Below, piece after piece: positions 53,935-60,663 of a stretch of 64,000 bases of DNA. Position numbers and translations under genes: made by a program. The notes under the pieces are model-generated. The model was not told the DNA's origin. It was given only the letters and a program-made list of their open reading frames with translations, and did not search any database. The stretch lies in assembly GCA_018266375.1 (NCBI GenBank), contig JAFEAO010000005.1:517185-581184 (forward strand), given 5' to 3'. Origin of the DNA: Bdellovibrionales bacterium. Lineage in GTDB: Bacteria; Bdellovibrionota; UBA1018; CAIMNF01. The stretch's first letter is position 1, and every line of letters begins with the position of its first letter.

Positions 53935-54159
53935 ATGAACCCCGAAGAACAGAAGCCCGAAAAGAAAACAGTTACGATCTACGTCGAGGGCACCCCTCAC
54001 ACCTGGCCCAAAGAGGAAATCACTTACGCCGAAGTGGTTACTCTCGAATTCCCGGATTATCCGCAGCACCCTGAAATCAGCTATTCGGTAAAATACACTC
54101 GTGGTCGTGGCAATATGAGTTGCACATTTTTATGTCCCCAAAAAGGGTATTTAACATAA
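53935..54159 (+). CDS. Ubiquitin-like (multiubiquitin-type beta-grasp) protein, C-terminus apparently lost
   Basis: The ATG at 53935 follows a strong AAGGAGGG ribosome site. The 74-residue product has KTVTIYVEGTPHTWP, EEITYAEVVTLEFPDYP and ISYSVKYTRGRGN. This order matches the first strands of the multiubiquitin-type domain, whose members continue with a GxL-x-G-x-VxVKxGMxFxVT segment. That segment is absent: the protein ends MSCTFLCPQKGYLT, so the last strands and any conjugating tail are missing. No E1, E2 or JAB protease gene is nearby. The family call is from memory of the motif pattern. Confidence 0.6.
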   Translation: MNPEEQKPEKKTVTIYVEGTPHTWPKEEITYAEVVTLEFPDYPQHPEISYSVKYTRGRGNMSCTFLCPQKGYLT

Positions 54160-54169
54160 ATTATCCTGT

Positions 54170-54262
54170 ATGTAACAATAAATTGTACTTATTGGACTGT
54201 TTTTGGGATTAATTTACATTTTTAATCCAATATATAACAATTAATGTGTTATACTGGACTTG
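54170..54262 (+). promoter_or_regulatory. AbiE control region: direct repeats and inverted repeat
   Basis: Two imperfect 31-base direct repeats start at 54170 and 54232 (AACAATAAATTGT... and AACAATTAATGTG..., each ending near GGACT). Between them GGATTAA (54206-54212) and TTAATCC (54222-54228) form an inverted repeat with a 9-base spacer. TATACT (54250-54255) is the likely -10, 9 bases before the abiEi ATG. AbiEi proteins repress their own promoters by binding inverted repeats, so these are likely operators. Confidence 0.55.
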
Positions 54263-54264
54263 AT

Positions 54265-54927
54265 ATGAAGAATATCGATATCCTCGAACTTGAAAAACTC
54301 GCTCCTGGGCCGGAAATCGATTACCCCTCGATCATCCAGTTTTTAGGGCAGTATTACGAGGCGCCGATGCGCAAGCTGCAGGAGCTACAAAAGCAAAAGT
54401 ATCTCCTCCGGCTTAAAAAGGGCTTTTATGTGTTTAACCCCCAAAAGTTCGCACGCGCTTATCGATCCGAAATCGTGTCCAACTTATTGTATGGTCCTTC
54501 TTACCTTTCGCTCGAGTACGCTCTCGCCCACTATGGGCTGATTCCGGAGAGAGTCGAGGAACGAACGAGCGTCACGCTCTCGAAAAATAAAGTCTATCGA
54601 ACTCAGATCGGAACGTTCTCTTATCAACATCTCTCGGCCGATCTTTACCCCCTGTTGATCAAGCCCGAGACCATGGAAGGAGGCGGGAGTTATTTGATCG
54701 CCTCACCCGAAAAGGCGATTCTCGACTTTTTAACCTTGAAGACCAAGGACGACGAGCTCGCCACCGCGGACGACTTAAAAGAATTTTTGAAGCAGGACCT
54801 CAGGTTGGACACGGACCGCCTCGAATCGATCGCGAGCCAGGAGAGTCTCGAATCCGTTTTGCCTTTTTATGTCCGCCGCAAGCGCTGCCGGCTGATGATC
54901 GAGCTGTTGCTAGGAGGCAAAAAATGA
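54265..54927 (+). CDS. AbiEi-like antitoxin/transcriptional regulator of a type IV toxin-antitoxin pair
   Basis: The 220-residue protein begins with a winged-helix-like region (DYPSIIQFLGQYYEAPMRKL, then QKYLLRLKKGFYVFNP). It continues with the AbiEi core SNLLYGPSYLSLEYALAHYGLIPERV and SPEKAILDFL. In the AbiE family this protein represses the operon and counters the AbiEii nucleotidyltransferase. The ATG at 54265 lacks a ribosome site. The AbiEii gene overlaps by ATGA. Confidence 0.85.
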   Translation: MKNIDILELEKLAPGPEIDYPSIIQFLGQYYEAPMRKLQELQKQKYLLRLKKGFYVFNPQKFARAYRSEIVSNLLYGPSYLSLEYALAHYGLIPERVEERTSVTLSKNKVYRTQIGTFSYQHLSADLYPLLIKPETMEGGGSYLIASPEKAILDFLTLKTKDDELATADDLKEFLKQDLRLDTDRLESIASQESLESVLPFYVRRKRCRLMIELLLGGKK

Positions 54928-55796
54928 ACTCCGCAGTCCAGGAAATGCTGGCGAGATACGCGCCCAAAGACAAAAAAGAAACCGAAAACGCGCTCAAAGA
55001 AATCGTCCAAGAGCTCGCTCTGATTGGGCTCTACCGTTCAAAGTTTTTTGATAAAGCGGCTTTTTATGGCGGAACGGCGCTGCGGATACTTTACGGACTT
55101 CCGCGATTCTCAGAGGACCTGGATTTTACCCTCTACAAGCCCGATCCTGGGTTTAAGTTGCAGGAATACTTCTCGGCGATCAAAACCGAGCTGGCTTCGT
55201 TCGGATTCGATGTGGAATTGGAGTCGGTCAAAAAAACCGAACAGACCGGCGTGGAATCGGCTTTTGTCAAGGCGAACACGAAGACACATTTCCTGAAGAT
55301 CGAGTCTTCCCGGAAGTTCGCCCAACAGACGCAAAGTAACGAGAGATTTCAGATCAAGGTCGAAGTCGACGTCGATCCGGTGACGAGTTTCGAGCGCGAG
55401 ACCAAGTATCTGTCTCAGCCGATCGCGACGCCGATCGTGTCGCTTAAGCGCGAGGACTTGTTCGCGGGCAAACTCCACGCCCTGTTGTTTCGGGAATGGA
55501 AGGGCAGGGTAAAGGGGCGCGATTTTTACGACTACGCTTGGTATGTTTCGCGAGGGATTGCCGTTCGCGGCGGATATTTCATGGAAAAAGCAAAGCAGAG
55601 CGGCAGCTTGCCCCAAGATTTCGAGTTAACCGTGGAATCGTTGCAGAAACTGATTGTCGATCGAATTCAATCGATTGATTTGGAACAGGCAAAGGCGGAC
55701 GTTAGGCCGTTTGTTCGGGATTCCCGGGAGCTGGATTTTTGGAATGTTGATTATTTTACGCAAATCACCGAAACGCTGAGGCTGACATCGCCATGA
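54924..55796 (+). CDS. AbiEii-family nucleotidyltransferase toxin
   Basis: The 290-residue protein has the nucleotidyltransferase motif FYGGTALRILYGLPRFSEDLDF, with the GG and DxD-like residues of the active site. SLKREDLFAGKLHALLFREW (family Lys/Asp region) and RDFYDYAWYVSRG follow. AbiEii toxins transfer nucleotides to tRNA or other targets and give abortive phage defence. The gene appears intact. Its stop overlaps the rmlD start by ATGA. Confidence 0.9.
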   Translation: MNSAVQEMLARYAPKDKKETENALKEIVQELALIGLYRSKFFDKAAFYGGTALRILYGLPRFSEDLDFTLYKPDPGFKLQEYFSAIKTELASFGFDVELESVKKTEQTGVESAFVKANTKTHFLKIESSRKFAQQTQSNERFQIKVEVDVDPVTSFERETKYLSQPIATPIVSLKREDLFAGKLHALLFREWKGRVKGRDFYDYAWYVSRGIAVRGGYFMEKAKQSGSLPQDFELTVESLQKLIVDRIQSIDLEQAKADVRPFVRDSRELDFWNVDYFTQITETLRLTSP

Positions 55797-56719
55797 AAAT
55801 CCTCCTTCTCGGATGCAAAGGACAAGTCGGGAGCGCGATTTTAAAACACGCGCCGGAAAGTTGGGAGATCACTCCGTGGTCTCGCACCGATGTGGATTTT
55901 GCCGATACAAACGCACTCCGGGCAAAGATCAACGACTATGGCCGCGCCATGAGCGGGGTAGTGGGTCCGCCTGATTACATCATCAACACCGCTGCTTATA
56001 CCAAGGTTGATCTCGCGGAGTCCAATCCTGTCGAAGCCGCGAAGCTCAACACCGATCTCCCGAAACTTTTGGCAGAAGTCGCTAAAAAGTGGGGGTCAAA
56101 GCTCATTCATTACTCCACCGACTACGTCTATGATGGGCTGGGAGAATCACCTCGACGAGAAGACGATCTCACCGACCCACAAAACATTTACGGCAAGACC
56201 AAGCTCATGGGTGATCAGGCGGTCGAGAAGAGCGGATGCCAATATTTAATTTTTCGTACTTCGTGGGTTTATGCTGCTACCGGAAAAAACTTTGTGCTGA
56301 CGATGCTCCAGCACGCGCGCGAAAAACCGACGTTGAGAGTGGTGAGCGACCAAATCGGATCGCCGACTTCGGCCGATGATATTGCTCAAATGACCATTCA
56401 AGCAGTGAGCGAGGCGGAGCAAATCGTGAATTCCGCTAACGGTCAATTTCCATCTGGCGTTTATCATCTTGCAAACAACGGATTCACGAGCTGGCATGGA
56501 TTTACCGAAGCAATCCTAAAAGTCGCCAAACAAGAGGGACTGGCAATTGCCACGACTAAAGTCGAACCCATCGCGACCAAAGACTATCCGACGCCGGCGA
56601 AGCGCCCGCTGAACTCGCGCCTCGATACCAGCCGACTTCAAGAGACTTTTAGAGTCACACCGCGCCCATGGCAAGACGCTCTCAAGGATGTGATTCGCGC
56701 CATCACTAAAAATCAATAA
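55793..56719 (+). CDS. rmlD: dTDP-4-dehydrorhamnose reductase
   Basis: The 308-residue SDR has ILLLGCKGQVGSAILKHA, YIINTAAYTKVDLAE, YSTDYVYDGLGESPRREDD, NIYGKTKLMGDQAV (YxxxK), FRTSWVYAATGKNF and RPLNSRLDTSRLQETF. It completes dTDP-L-rhamnose from the RmlC product. Its start overlaps the AbiEii toxin stop, so it seems to be translated as part of the toxin-antitoxin operon. Confidence 0.96.
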   Translation: MKILLLGCKGQVGSAILKHAPESWEITPWSRTDVDFADTNALRAKINDYGRAMSGVVGPPDYIINTAAYTKVDLAESNPVEAAKLNTDLPKLLAEVAKKWGSKLIHYSTDYVYDGLGESPRREDDLTDPQNIYGKTKLMGDQAVEKSGCQYLIFRTSWVYAATGKNFVLTMLQHAREKPTLRVVSDQIGSPTSADDIAQMTIQAVSEAEQIVNSANGQFPSGVYHLANNGFTSWHGFTEAILKVAKQEGLAIATTKVEPIATKDYPTPAKRPLNSRLDTSRLQETFRVTPRPWQDALKDVIRAITKNQ

Positions 56720-56768
56720 GTTCCGTTGTTTTGGCATAAAGCTGGCACGGTCTCTCATGACATAAAAA

Positions 56769-56796
56769 TTGACTTACCAGTTATAACTGGTAAAAT
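56769..56796 (+). promoter_or_regulatory. Promoter with embedded operator of the HicB gene
   Basis: TTGACT (56769-56774) and TAAAAT (56791-56796) are 16 bases apart. A perfect 20-bp palindrome, TTACCAGTTATAACTGGTAA (56774-56793), fills the spacer, so a bound repressor would block polymerase. It is the likely autoregulatory site of the HicB protein downstream. Confidence 0.75.
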
Positions 56797-56813
56797 TAAA
56801 GGAGCGCGTCCAA

Positions 56814-56834
56814 ATGCCGATAAGCGAGAGGTAA
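56814..56834 (+). CDS. Six-codon minicistron before hicB, possible hicA remnant
   Basis: AAGGAG (56799-56804) precedes ATG 56814, which encodes MPISER and stops at TAA 56832-56834, one base before the hicB ATG. The hicB ribosome site (GAGAGG) lies inside it. It may couple translation or be what is left of a deleted hicA toxin gene. Confidence 0.3.
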   Translation: MPISER

Positions 56835-56835
56835 A

Positions 56836-57267
56836 ATGAAATATCATTTTAAAGTTAAAAAAGAAAAGAAAGGCTATTCCGCAGTTTGTATCGAGCTTCG
56901 GGGTTGCGTGACTCAAGGAGATGACTCCGGTGAACTCCATCAAAACATGGCTGAAGCTTTGAATTTGTACATTGACGAGCCCTCCGATTCTCGGACTCTG
57001 TTTCCGATGCCGAGACAGCGACTTAAAGGCAGAAATGTTGTTGAGGTCGCGCTTGAGCCGCGTATCGCTTTTGCGTTCGCGCTTCGGATGACGAGGTTAA
57101 AAGCAAAACTGACCCAGCGTGAAGTGGCTGAAAAGATCGGCATTCAGGGGTCTTTAAACAACTATCAGCGCCTTGAAAATTCGGATACGGCCAACCCTGT
57201 ATTAGAGACATTGGTCCAGATCAAGCGCGCGTTCCCTGATTTCCCGCTCGAACAAATCGCATCTTAA
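56836..57267 (+). CDS. HicB-like antitoxin with C-terminal XRE helix-turn-helix, no HicA partner
   Basis: The 143-residue protein has a HicB N-terminal fold (YHFKVKKEKKGYSAVCIELRGCVTQGDDSGELHQNMAEAL). An XRE-type helix-turn-helix follows (TRLKAKLTQREVAEKIGIQGSLNNYQRLE). HicB normally neutralises the HicA mRNA endonuclease encoded just upstream; only a six-codon minicistron is there. It probably still represses its own promoter. It lies between rmlD and rmlC. Confidence 0.8.
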   Translation: MKYHFKVKKEKKGYSAVCIELRGCVTQGDDSGELHQNMAEALNLYIDEPSDSRTLFPMPRQRLKGRNVVEVALEPRIAFAFALRMTRLKAKLTQREVAEKIGIQGSLNNYQRLENSDTANPVLETLVQIKRAFPDFPLEQIAS

Positions 57268-57304
57268 AGTCTAGCGTGATACACTCAATCGCAAAGGACC
57301 CGCG

Positions 57305-57853
57305 ATGATTCCACAAGATCTTAAAATTCCAGGCCTAAAAGTTTTCCAACTCAAAATTCACCGTGATGATCGTGGGTTTTTTGTTGAACGCTATAAGGCG
57401 GAGTGGGATTTGCCGAAGTTCATTCAAGACAATCACTCGTTTTCAAAACCGGGAGTGATTCGCGGTCTTCACTATCAATCGAATCCTGCGGCTCAAGGTA
57501 AGCTCGTGGGTTGCACTCGCGGCCGCATCTGGGACGTGGCCGTGGACCTCCGCGCAAAATCGCCAACCTATGGCCAATGGGAAGGTGTTGAGCTTTCCGC
57601 CGAAAACGGCAAACTCCTCTGGATTCCGCCGGGCTTTGCTCACGGCTTTTGTGTGCTCGACAACGAAGACGCCGACGTCACCTACAAAGTCGATGCGCCT
57701 TACTCCGCGCCCCATGATGGCGGCATTCGCTACGACGATCCGACGCTCAAGATCCTCTGGCCGATCGATCAGACGTCGATGCCGCTCACGGTTTCAGACA
57801 AGGATCGCGCGCTTCAAAGCTTCGAAGATTACAAAAAGAATCCGTTGTTTTAA
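57305..57853 (+). CDS. rmlC: dTDP-4-dehydrorhamnose 3,5-epimerase
   Basis: The 182-residue cupin has DDRGFFVERYKAEW, NHSFSKPGVIRGLHYQSNP (catalytic His), GRIWDVAVDLRAKSPTYG, LLWIPPGFAHGFCVLD and DVTYKVDAPYSAPHDGGIRYDDP, with the catalytic Tyr region. It is the canonical RmlC, while the homologue at 25120 probably acts on a CDP sugar. It completes the rmlABCD set in the window. Confidence 0.96.
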   Translation: MIPQDLKIPGLKVFQLKIHRDDRGFFVERYKAEWDLPKFIQDNHSFSKPGVIRGLHYQSNPAAQGKLVGCTRGRIWDVAVDLRAKSPTYGQWEGVELSAENGKLLWIPPGFAHGFCVLDNEDADVTYKVDAPYSAPHDGGIRYDDPTLKILWPIDQTSMPLTVSDKDRALQSFEDYKKNPLF

Positions 57854-57912
57854 TTCTCAGTTCTGGCATCAAAATTGAATTAGCTCCTTAGAAAATCATG
57901 CGAATTCTGAAG

Positions 57913-57942
57913 CTTGCCAAATTTGGCAAGTAGAGGTAAAAT
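57913..57942 (+). promoter_or_regulatory. Promoter with palindromic operator of the toxin/XRE pair
   Basis: CTTGCCAAATTTGGCAAG (57913-57930) is a perfect 18-bp palindrome. TTGCCA within it (57915-57920) and TAAAAT (57937-57942) are 16 bases apart, so the operator covers the -35. A GAGGAG ribosome site (57945-57950) precedes ATG 57957. The sequence AGAGGTAAAAT here also occurs just before hicB. Confidence 0.65.
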
Positions 57943-57956
57943 ATGAGGAGCTAGAT

Positions 57957-58250
57957 ATGAACGGCAGACGCCGTGTCTACGGGCTAAAAATTTGGTTCAA
58001 TGGTCGATTATATGAACGTGTGGAAATTGGTCCGCATTATCAGGAAAAACATCCGAATATTAACGATTTTTTGATTTTGGATTTGCTCATTGAGCTCAGT
58101 ACTCGAAAAGTACAAGTCGATAGCTGTCGGAACGGGTTTAGTTATTTTTGTTTTGATGATTTTGAGTGGAAGGGCAAGCTCTATCGAGTTGTGGTCTGCG
58201 TTCCGGACCATCATCGATATATCGGTGTAGTGAACTGTTTTAGAAGGTAA
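57957..58250 (+). CDS. Putative small toxin of a toxin/XRE-antitoxin pair
   Basis: This is a 97-residue basic protein (start GRRRVYGLKIWFNGRLYERV, end YRVVVCVPDHHRYIGVVNCFRR). I do not recognise its family. The size, the strand-rich basic C-terminus, the operator upstream and the XRE gene starting one base after its stop suggest a toxin-first operon of the HigBA kind. This is inference from arrangement, not homology. Confidence 0.5.
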   Translation: MNGRRRVYGLKIWFNGRLYERVEIGPHYQEKHPNINDFLILDLLIELSTRKVQVDSCRNGFSYFCFDDFEWKGKLYRVVVCVPDHHRYIGVVNCFRR

Positions 58251-58251
58251 T

Positions 58252-58587
58252 ATGAAAAAGCGCCAAAGTGATAATTTAGAGTTTCCGTCGAGCGCGGATT
58301 TGCGATGGGCGAGAAAAAAATTTTCAGATCCTCATTTCATCGGAACCCGCGTCTTAAGCAAAAATGCCACATTAGTTGAGCGTGCAAAGTATGATATTTG
58401 CGGCTTTTTTATAAACTATATGTATGACCGCAAGCTCGCTCAAAAGGATTTGGCGAAATTACTGGGAATTGATGCTTCAAGAGCAAATGAGTTGGTTCAC
58501 TACCGCTACGAGAGATTTACATTGGATCGTTTGTTGAAGTTGCTCGAAAAGCTCAATCCTCGGGCTAGCTTTAAACTGGTTGCTTAG
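58252..58587 (+). CDS. XRE-family antitoxin-like regulator
   Basis: The 111-residue protein has a C-terminal helix-turn-helix, FFINYMYDRKLAQKDLAKLLGIDASRANELVHYRYERFTLDRLLKLLEKL, typical of short XRE regulators partnered with HigB-like toxins. The N-terminal 45 residues may bind the toxin. It starts 1 base after the previous stop. The palindrome at 57913-57930 is its likely binding site. Confidence 0.75.
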   Translation: MKKRQSDNLEFPSSADLRWARKKFSDPHFIGTRVLSKNATLVERAKYDICGFFINYMYDRKLAQKDLAKLLGIDASRANELVHYRYERFTLDRLLKLLEKLNPRASFKLVA

Positions 58588-58701
58588 TTCAGTTGTTTAT
58601 ATAAGAGTAATAATATTATTACGCAATAATAAATTAATAATATCATATTGTTAATTTATTATTGCGTATATTTATCTAAAAAGGCCGCCTATTTTTGATA
58701 A
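58588..58701. repeat. AT-rich palindrome array upstream of the ATPase/STAS pair
   Basis: The region contains GTAATAATATTATTAC (58607-58622, perfect 16-bp palindrome) and a perfect 18-bp stem, TACGCAATAATAAATTAA (58620-58637) with its reverse complement (58651-58668), around a 13-base loop. A further 22-bp palindrome begins at 58703. All share a TAATAATATTATTACGC or ACGCAATAAT sequence, so they look like repeated sites for one DNA-binding protein or a structured RNA leader. Confidence 0.8.
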
Positions 58702-59463
58702 ATGCGTAATAATATTATTACGCAAATAAAAACAGTTAAAATCCCACGCCTTGTCAGCTTGAAGTACCCAAAGTGGTTTTTTAAGGCGTTGGATTCTCTT
58801 CAAGACGGCCATTCGATCCAACTCGAATTCGCGTCCAAGAAGCCCGTGATCGATCCGAGCGGTGTCGCGCTTCTCGAGCTTTTAAAGTGGAACGCAAGCG
58901 TTCGCAAAGCCGAAATCAGAGGTTGGCCGAAGCTGGAGATCACTTTCCCGTCTCACCAAAAATACTTCTCGATCGATTGGTTTACTCGTTCGTTAAAGCC
59001 GCCTTTCTTTGAGCGATTTAAAGAGCTGCGTCCCGAGCTTGGAGAGCGACTCTACGACTTGGAGCTTTTGTTCAACGAACTCACGCAAAACGCGCTCGAC
59101 CATTCGGGTTCGGACCGGTTTCTGGTATTGCTCGAACCGAACGCGATCGGCGTGTTCGATCCTGGCGTTGGCGTACGGGCAAAACTCGCGCAGGCGTACT
59201 CATTCGAGAACGACTTGGCCGCGCTTGAGAGCGCGCTTAAAATAGGCGTGACCACCCGGACGGAGAGGCCTGGCGGGTTCGGTCTTTATTACACGTTGGA
59301 CCAGCTCAAAAAAAACGGCGGCTACCTCTATTTCGCTTCCGGGCGAGCGCAGCTCCGGCGTTACCTCAAAAGCAAAAAAATCGAGCGTAAGAAGCTTGAT
59401 CCTCCGCTGCGCGGGACGATCGTTTACTGCTGCTTGGAACAAAATCGGAGGAACGAAGGATGA
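58702..59463 (+). CDS. GHKL-type ATPase domain protein with N-terminal STAS-like region
   Basis: Residues 1-100 include LEFASKKPVIDPSGVALLELL, which resembles a STAS strand-helix. The C-terminal half is a GHKL/HATPase domain with ELLFNELTQNALDHSGSD (N box), IGVFDPGVGV (G1) and RPGGFGLYYTLDQL (G2). No histidine phosphoacceptor or receiver domain is present, so it is more like an anti-sigma-type kinase than a sensor kinase. The first codons themselves form half of a perfect 22-bp palindrome (58703-58724). TATTTT lies 6 bases before the ATG. The next gene overlaps by ATGA. Confidence 0.75.
   Translation: MRNNIITQIKTVKIPRLVSLKYPKWFFKALDSLQDGHSIQLEFASKKPVIDPSGVALLELLKWNASVRKAEIRGWPKLEITFPSHQKYFSIDWFTRSLKPPFFERFKELRPELGERLYDLELLFNELTQNALDHSGSDRFLVLLEPNAIGVFDPGVGVRAKLAQAYSFENDLAALESALKIGVTTRTERPGGFGLYYTLDQLKKNGGYLYFASGRAQLRRYLKSKKIERKKLDPPLRGTIVYCCLEQNRRNEG
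58703..58724. promoter_or_regulatory. Palindrome covering the ATPase start codon
   Basis: A perfect 22-bp palindrome (half-site TGCGTAATAAT) includes the last two bases of the ATG and codons 2-8. It shares its core with the site at 58607-58622. Binding here would block transcription start or, as RNA, hide the start codon. Confidence 0.75.
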
Positions 59464-59747
59464 AAAAAATCGACGTGTTCAAAGAGTTCACCGCCGAAGA
59501 GCGCATGACCCGGGTGGGTGGCGAAAAACTGCGATTGATGATTTTGAAAATCCATCCCGTAGCACTCGAGTTCGCCGGACGTCCGATCGCAAGCGTTTCT
59601 TTTTTGGATGAAGGAATCGCGAAATTGATTTTAGAAGGATGGACCGCGAAGGACGTCGAGGCTCGCTTGAAGTTCGATCGAATCCACCCGCGGGATCTCC
59701 AGATCGTCCGGGATTTAATTAAAGAGAGATCCAAGTCAAAAACGTAA
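59460..59747 (+). CDS. STAS-like (DUF4325-type) small protein
   Basis: The 95-residue protein has MILKIHPVALEFAGRPIASVSFLDEGIAKLILEGW, a strand-then-helix pattern like the STAS-like DUF4325 group. A basic tail follows. Together with the overlapping ATPase gene this resembles an anti-sigma-kinase/antagonist pair of the SpoIIAB/SpoIIAA kind, but no sigma factor is nearby. The role is unknown. Confidence 0.65.
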   Translation: MKKIDVFKEFTAEERMTRVGGEKLRLMILKIHPVALEFAGRPIASVSFLDEGIAKLILEGWTAKDVEARLKFDRIHPRDLQIVRDLIKERSKSKT

Positions 59748-59835
59748 AGAATTTGACGATGGTACGGCGGCTGAGGGCGAGATCCGGCATCATTCCCCCT
59801 TCCACGCCCCGAAAAATCCATTATCCTATCCATAT

Positions 59836-60627
59836 ATGCAATTGAGCACAGTAGAGTTGTGGAACCTGTTTCAGCAACAAAGTCGTAAACACGGAACGAT
59901 CAAAGGCTTGATCCGCACGTTCCGCAAAGACCTTCAGCGTCTCTCGTCACGGCAGTTGCTTGCAAATTACATTCGCCCGCACGACTTGGGCGTCGAGATC
60001 GGTACCGGCGAGCAAACCATCGCGCCGCTGACTCGAACCAAGCTTACTGATGCGTTCAAAGATCACGCCGGTGCGAACTCGATCGCGACCGAGTTTTTTC
60101 CAGCCGAGAAAATTCCTTATAACGAACAAACCTTCGACTTCATCCTAAGCGAGCACGTGCTGGAGCACCTGCCGGACCCGATCCGCGCGCTCCGCGAGTG
60201 GTATCGCGTGATGAACGAAGGCGGACACTTGTTTTTATTCATGCCTCACCCCGAGCGTTGCTTTGATAGAGATCGCCAGACCTCGACGATCGAACAAATG
60301 AAAGCGGCCTATGATCGCAAAGCTGATCTCAACGACGACTCAGCATGGGCGGAGTGGGAAGAAAAAGTAATCAAACCGGGCCTTGCGCCACAATACCAAG
60401 GTTTTTCGAAGGAAGACACGCTCAGCAAGAACTTGCTTCATCGCTGGGTGTTTACTCCAAAGAGTCTAGAGCAGCTCCTCAGCCAAGAGCGCTGGGAAGT
60501 GCTCGAGGTGATGGAGACGGTCCCGGATCGTACCGACAGCTTTGCAATCGTCGCTCGCCGCAAGCGCGAGAAGAGCGGTATCATCGAAGTCTTGAAAATG
60601 CAGCAGGGCGAGGGGTCGGGGAATTAA
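59836..60627 (+). CDS. SAM-dependent methyltransferase
   Basis: The 263-residue protein has HDLGVEIGTGEQTIAPL (motif I variant), FDFILSEHVLEHLPDPIRAL (motif II/III) and EWYRVMNEGGHLFLFMPHPER. It belongs to the Methyltransf_11-like group and probably methylates a sugar or lipid in glycan synthesis. TATCCT lies 8 bases before the ATG and no ribosome site is visible. Confidence 0.82.
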   Translation: MQLSTVELWNLFQQQSRKHGTIKGLIRTFRKDLQRLSSRQLLANYIRPHDLGVEIGTGEQTIAPLTRTKLTDAFKDHAGANSIATEFFPAEKIPYNEQTFDFILSEHVLEHLPDPIRALREWYRVMNEGGHLFLFMPHPERCFDRDRQTSTIEQMKAAYDRKADLNDDSAWAEWEEKVIKPGLAPQYQGFSKEDTLSKNLLHRWVFTPKSLEQLLSQERWEVLEVMETVPDRTDSFAIVARRKREKSGIIEVLKMQQGEGSGN

Positions 60628-60663
60628 TCCGGCCTTGGTGCGGTTCATGCAGTGTCGATCTGC

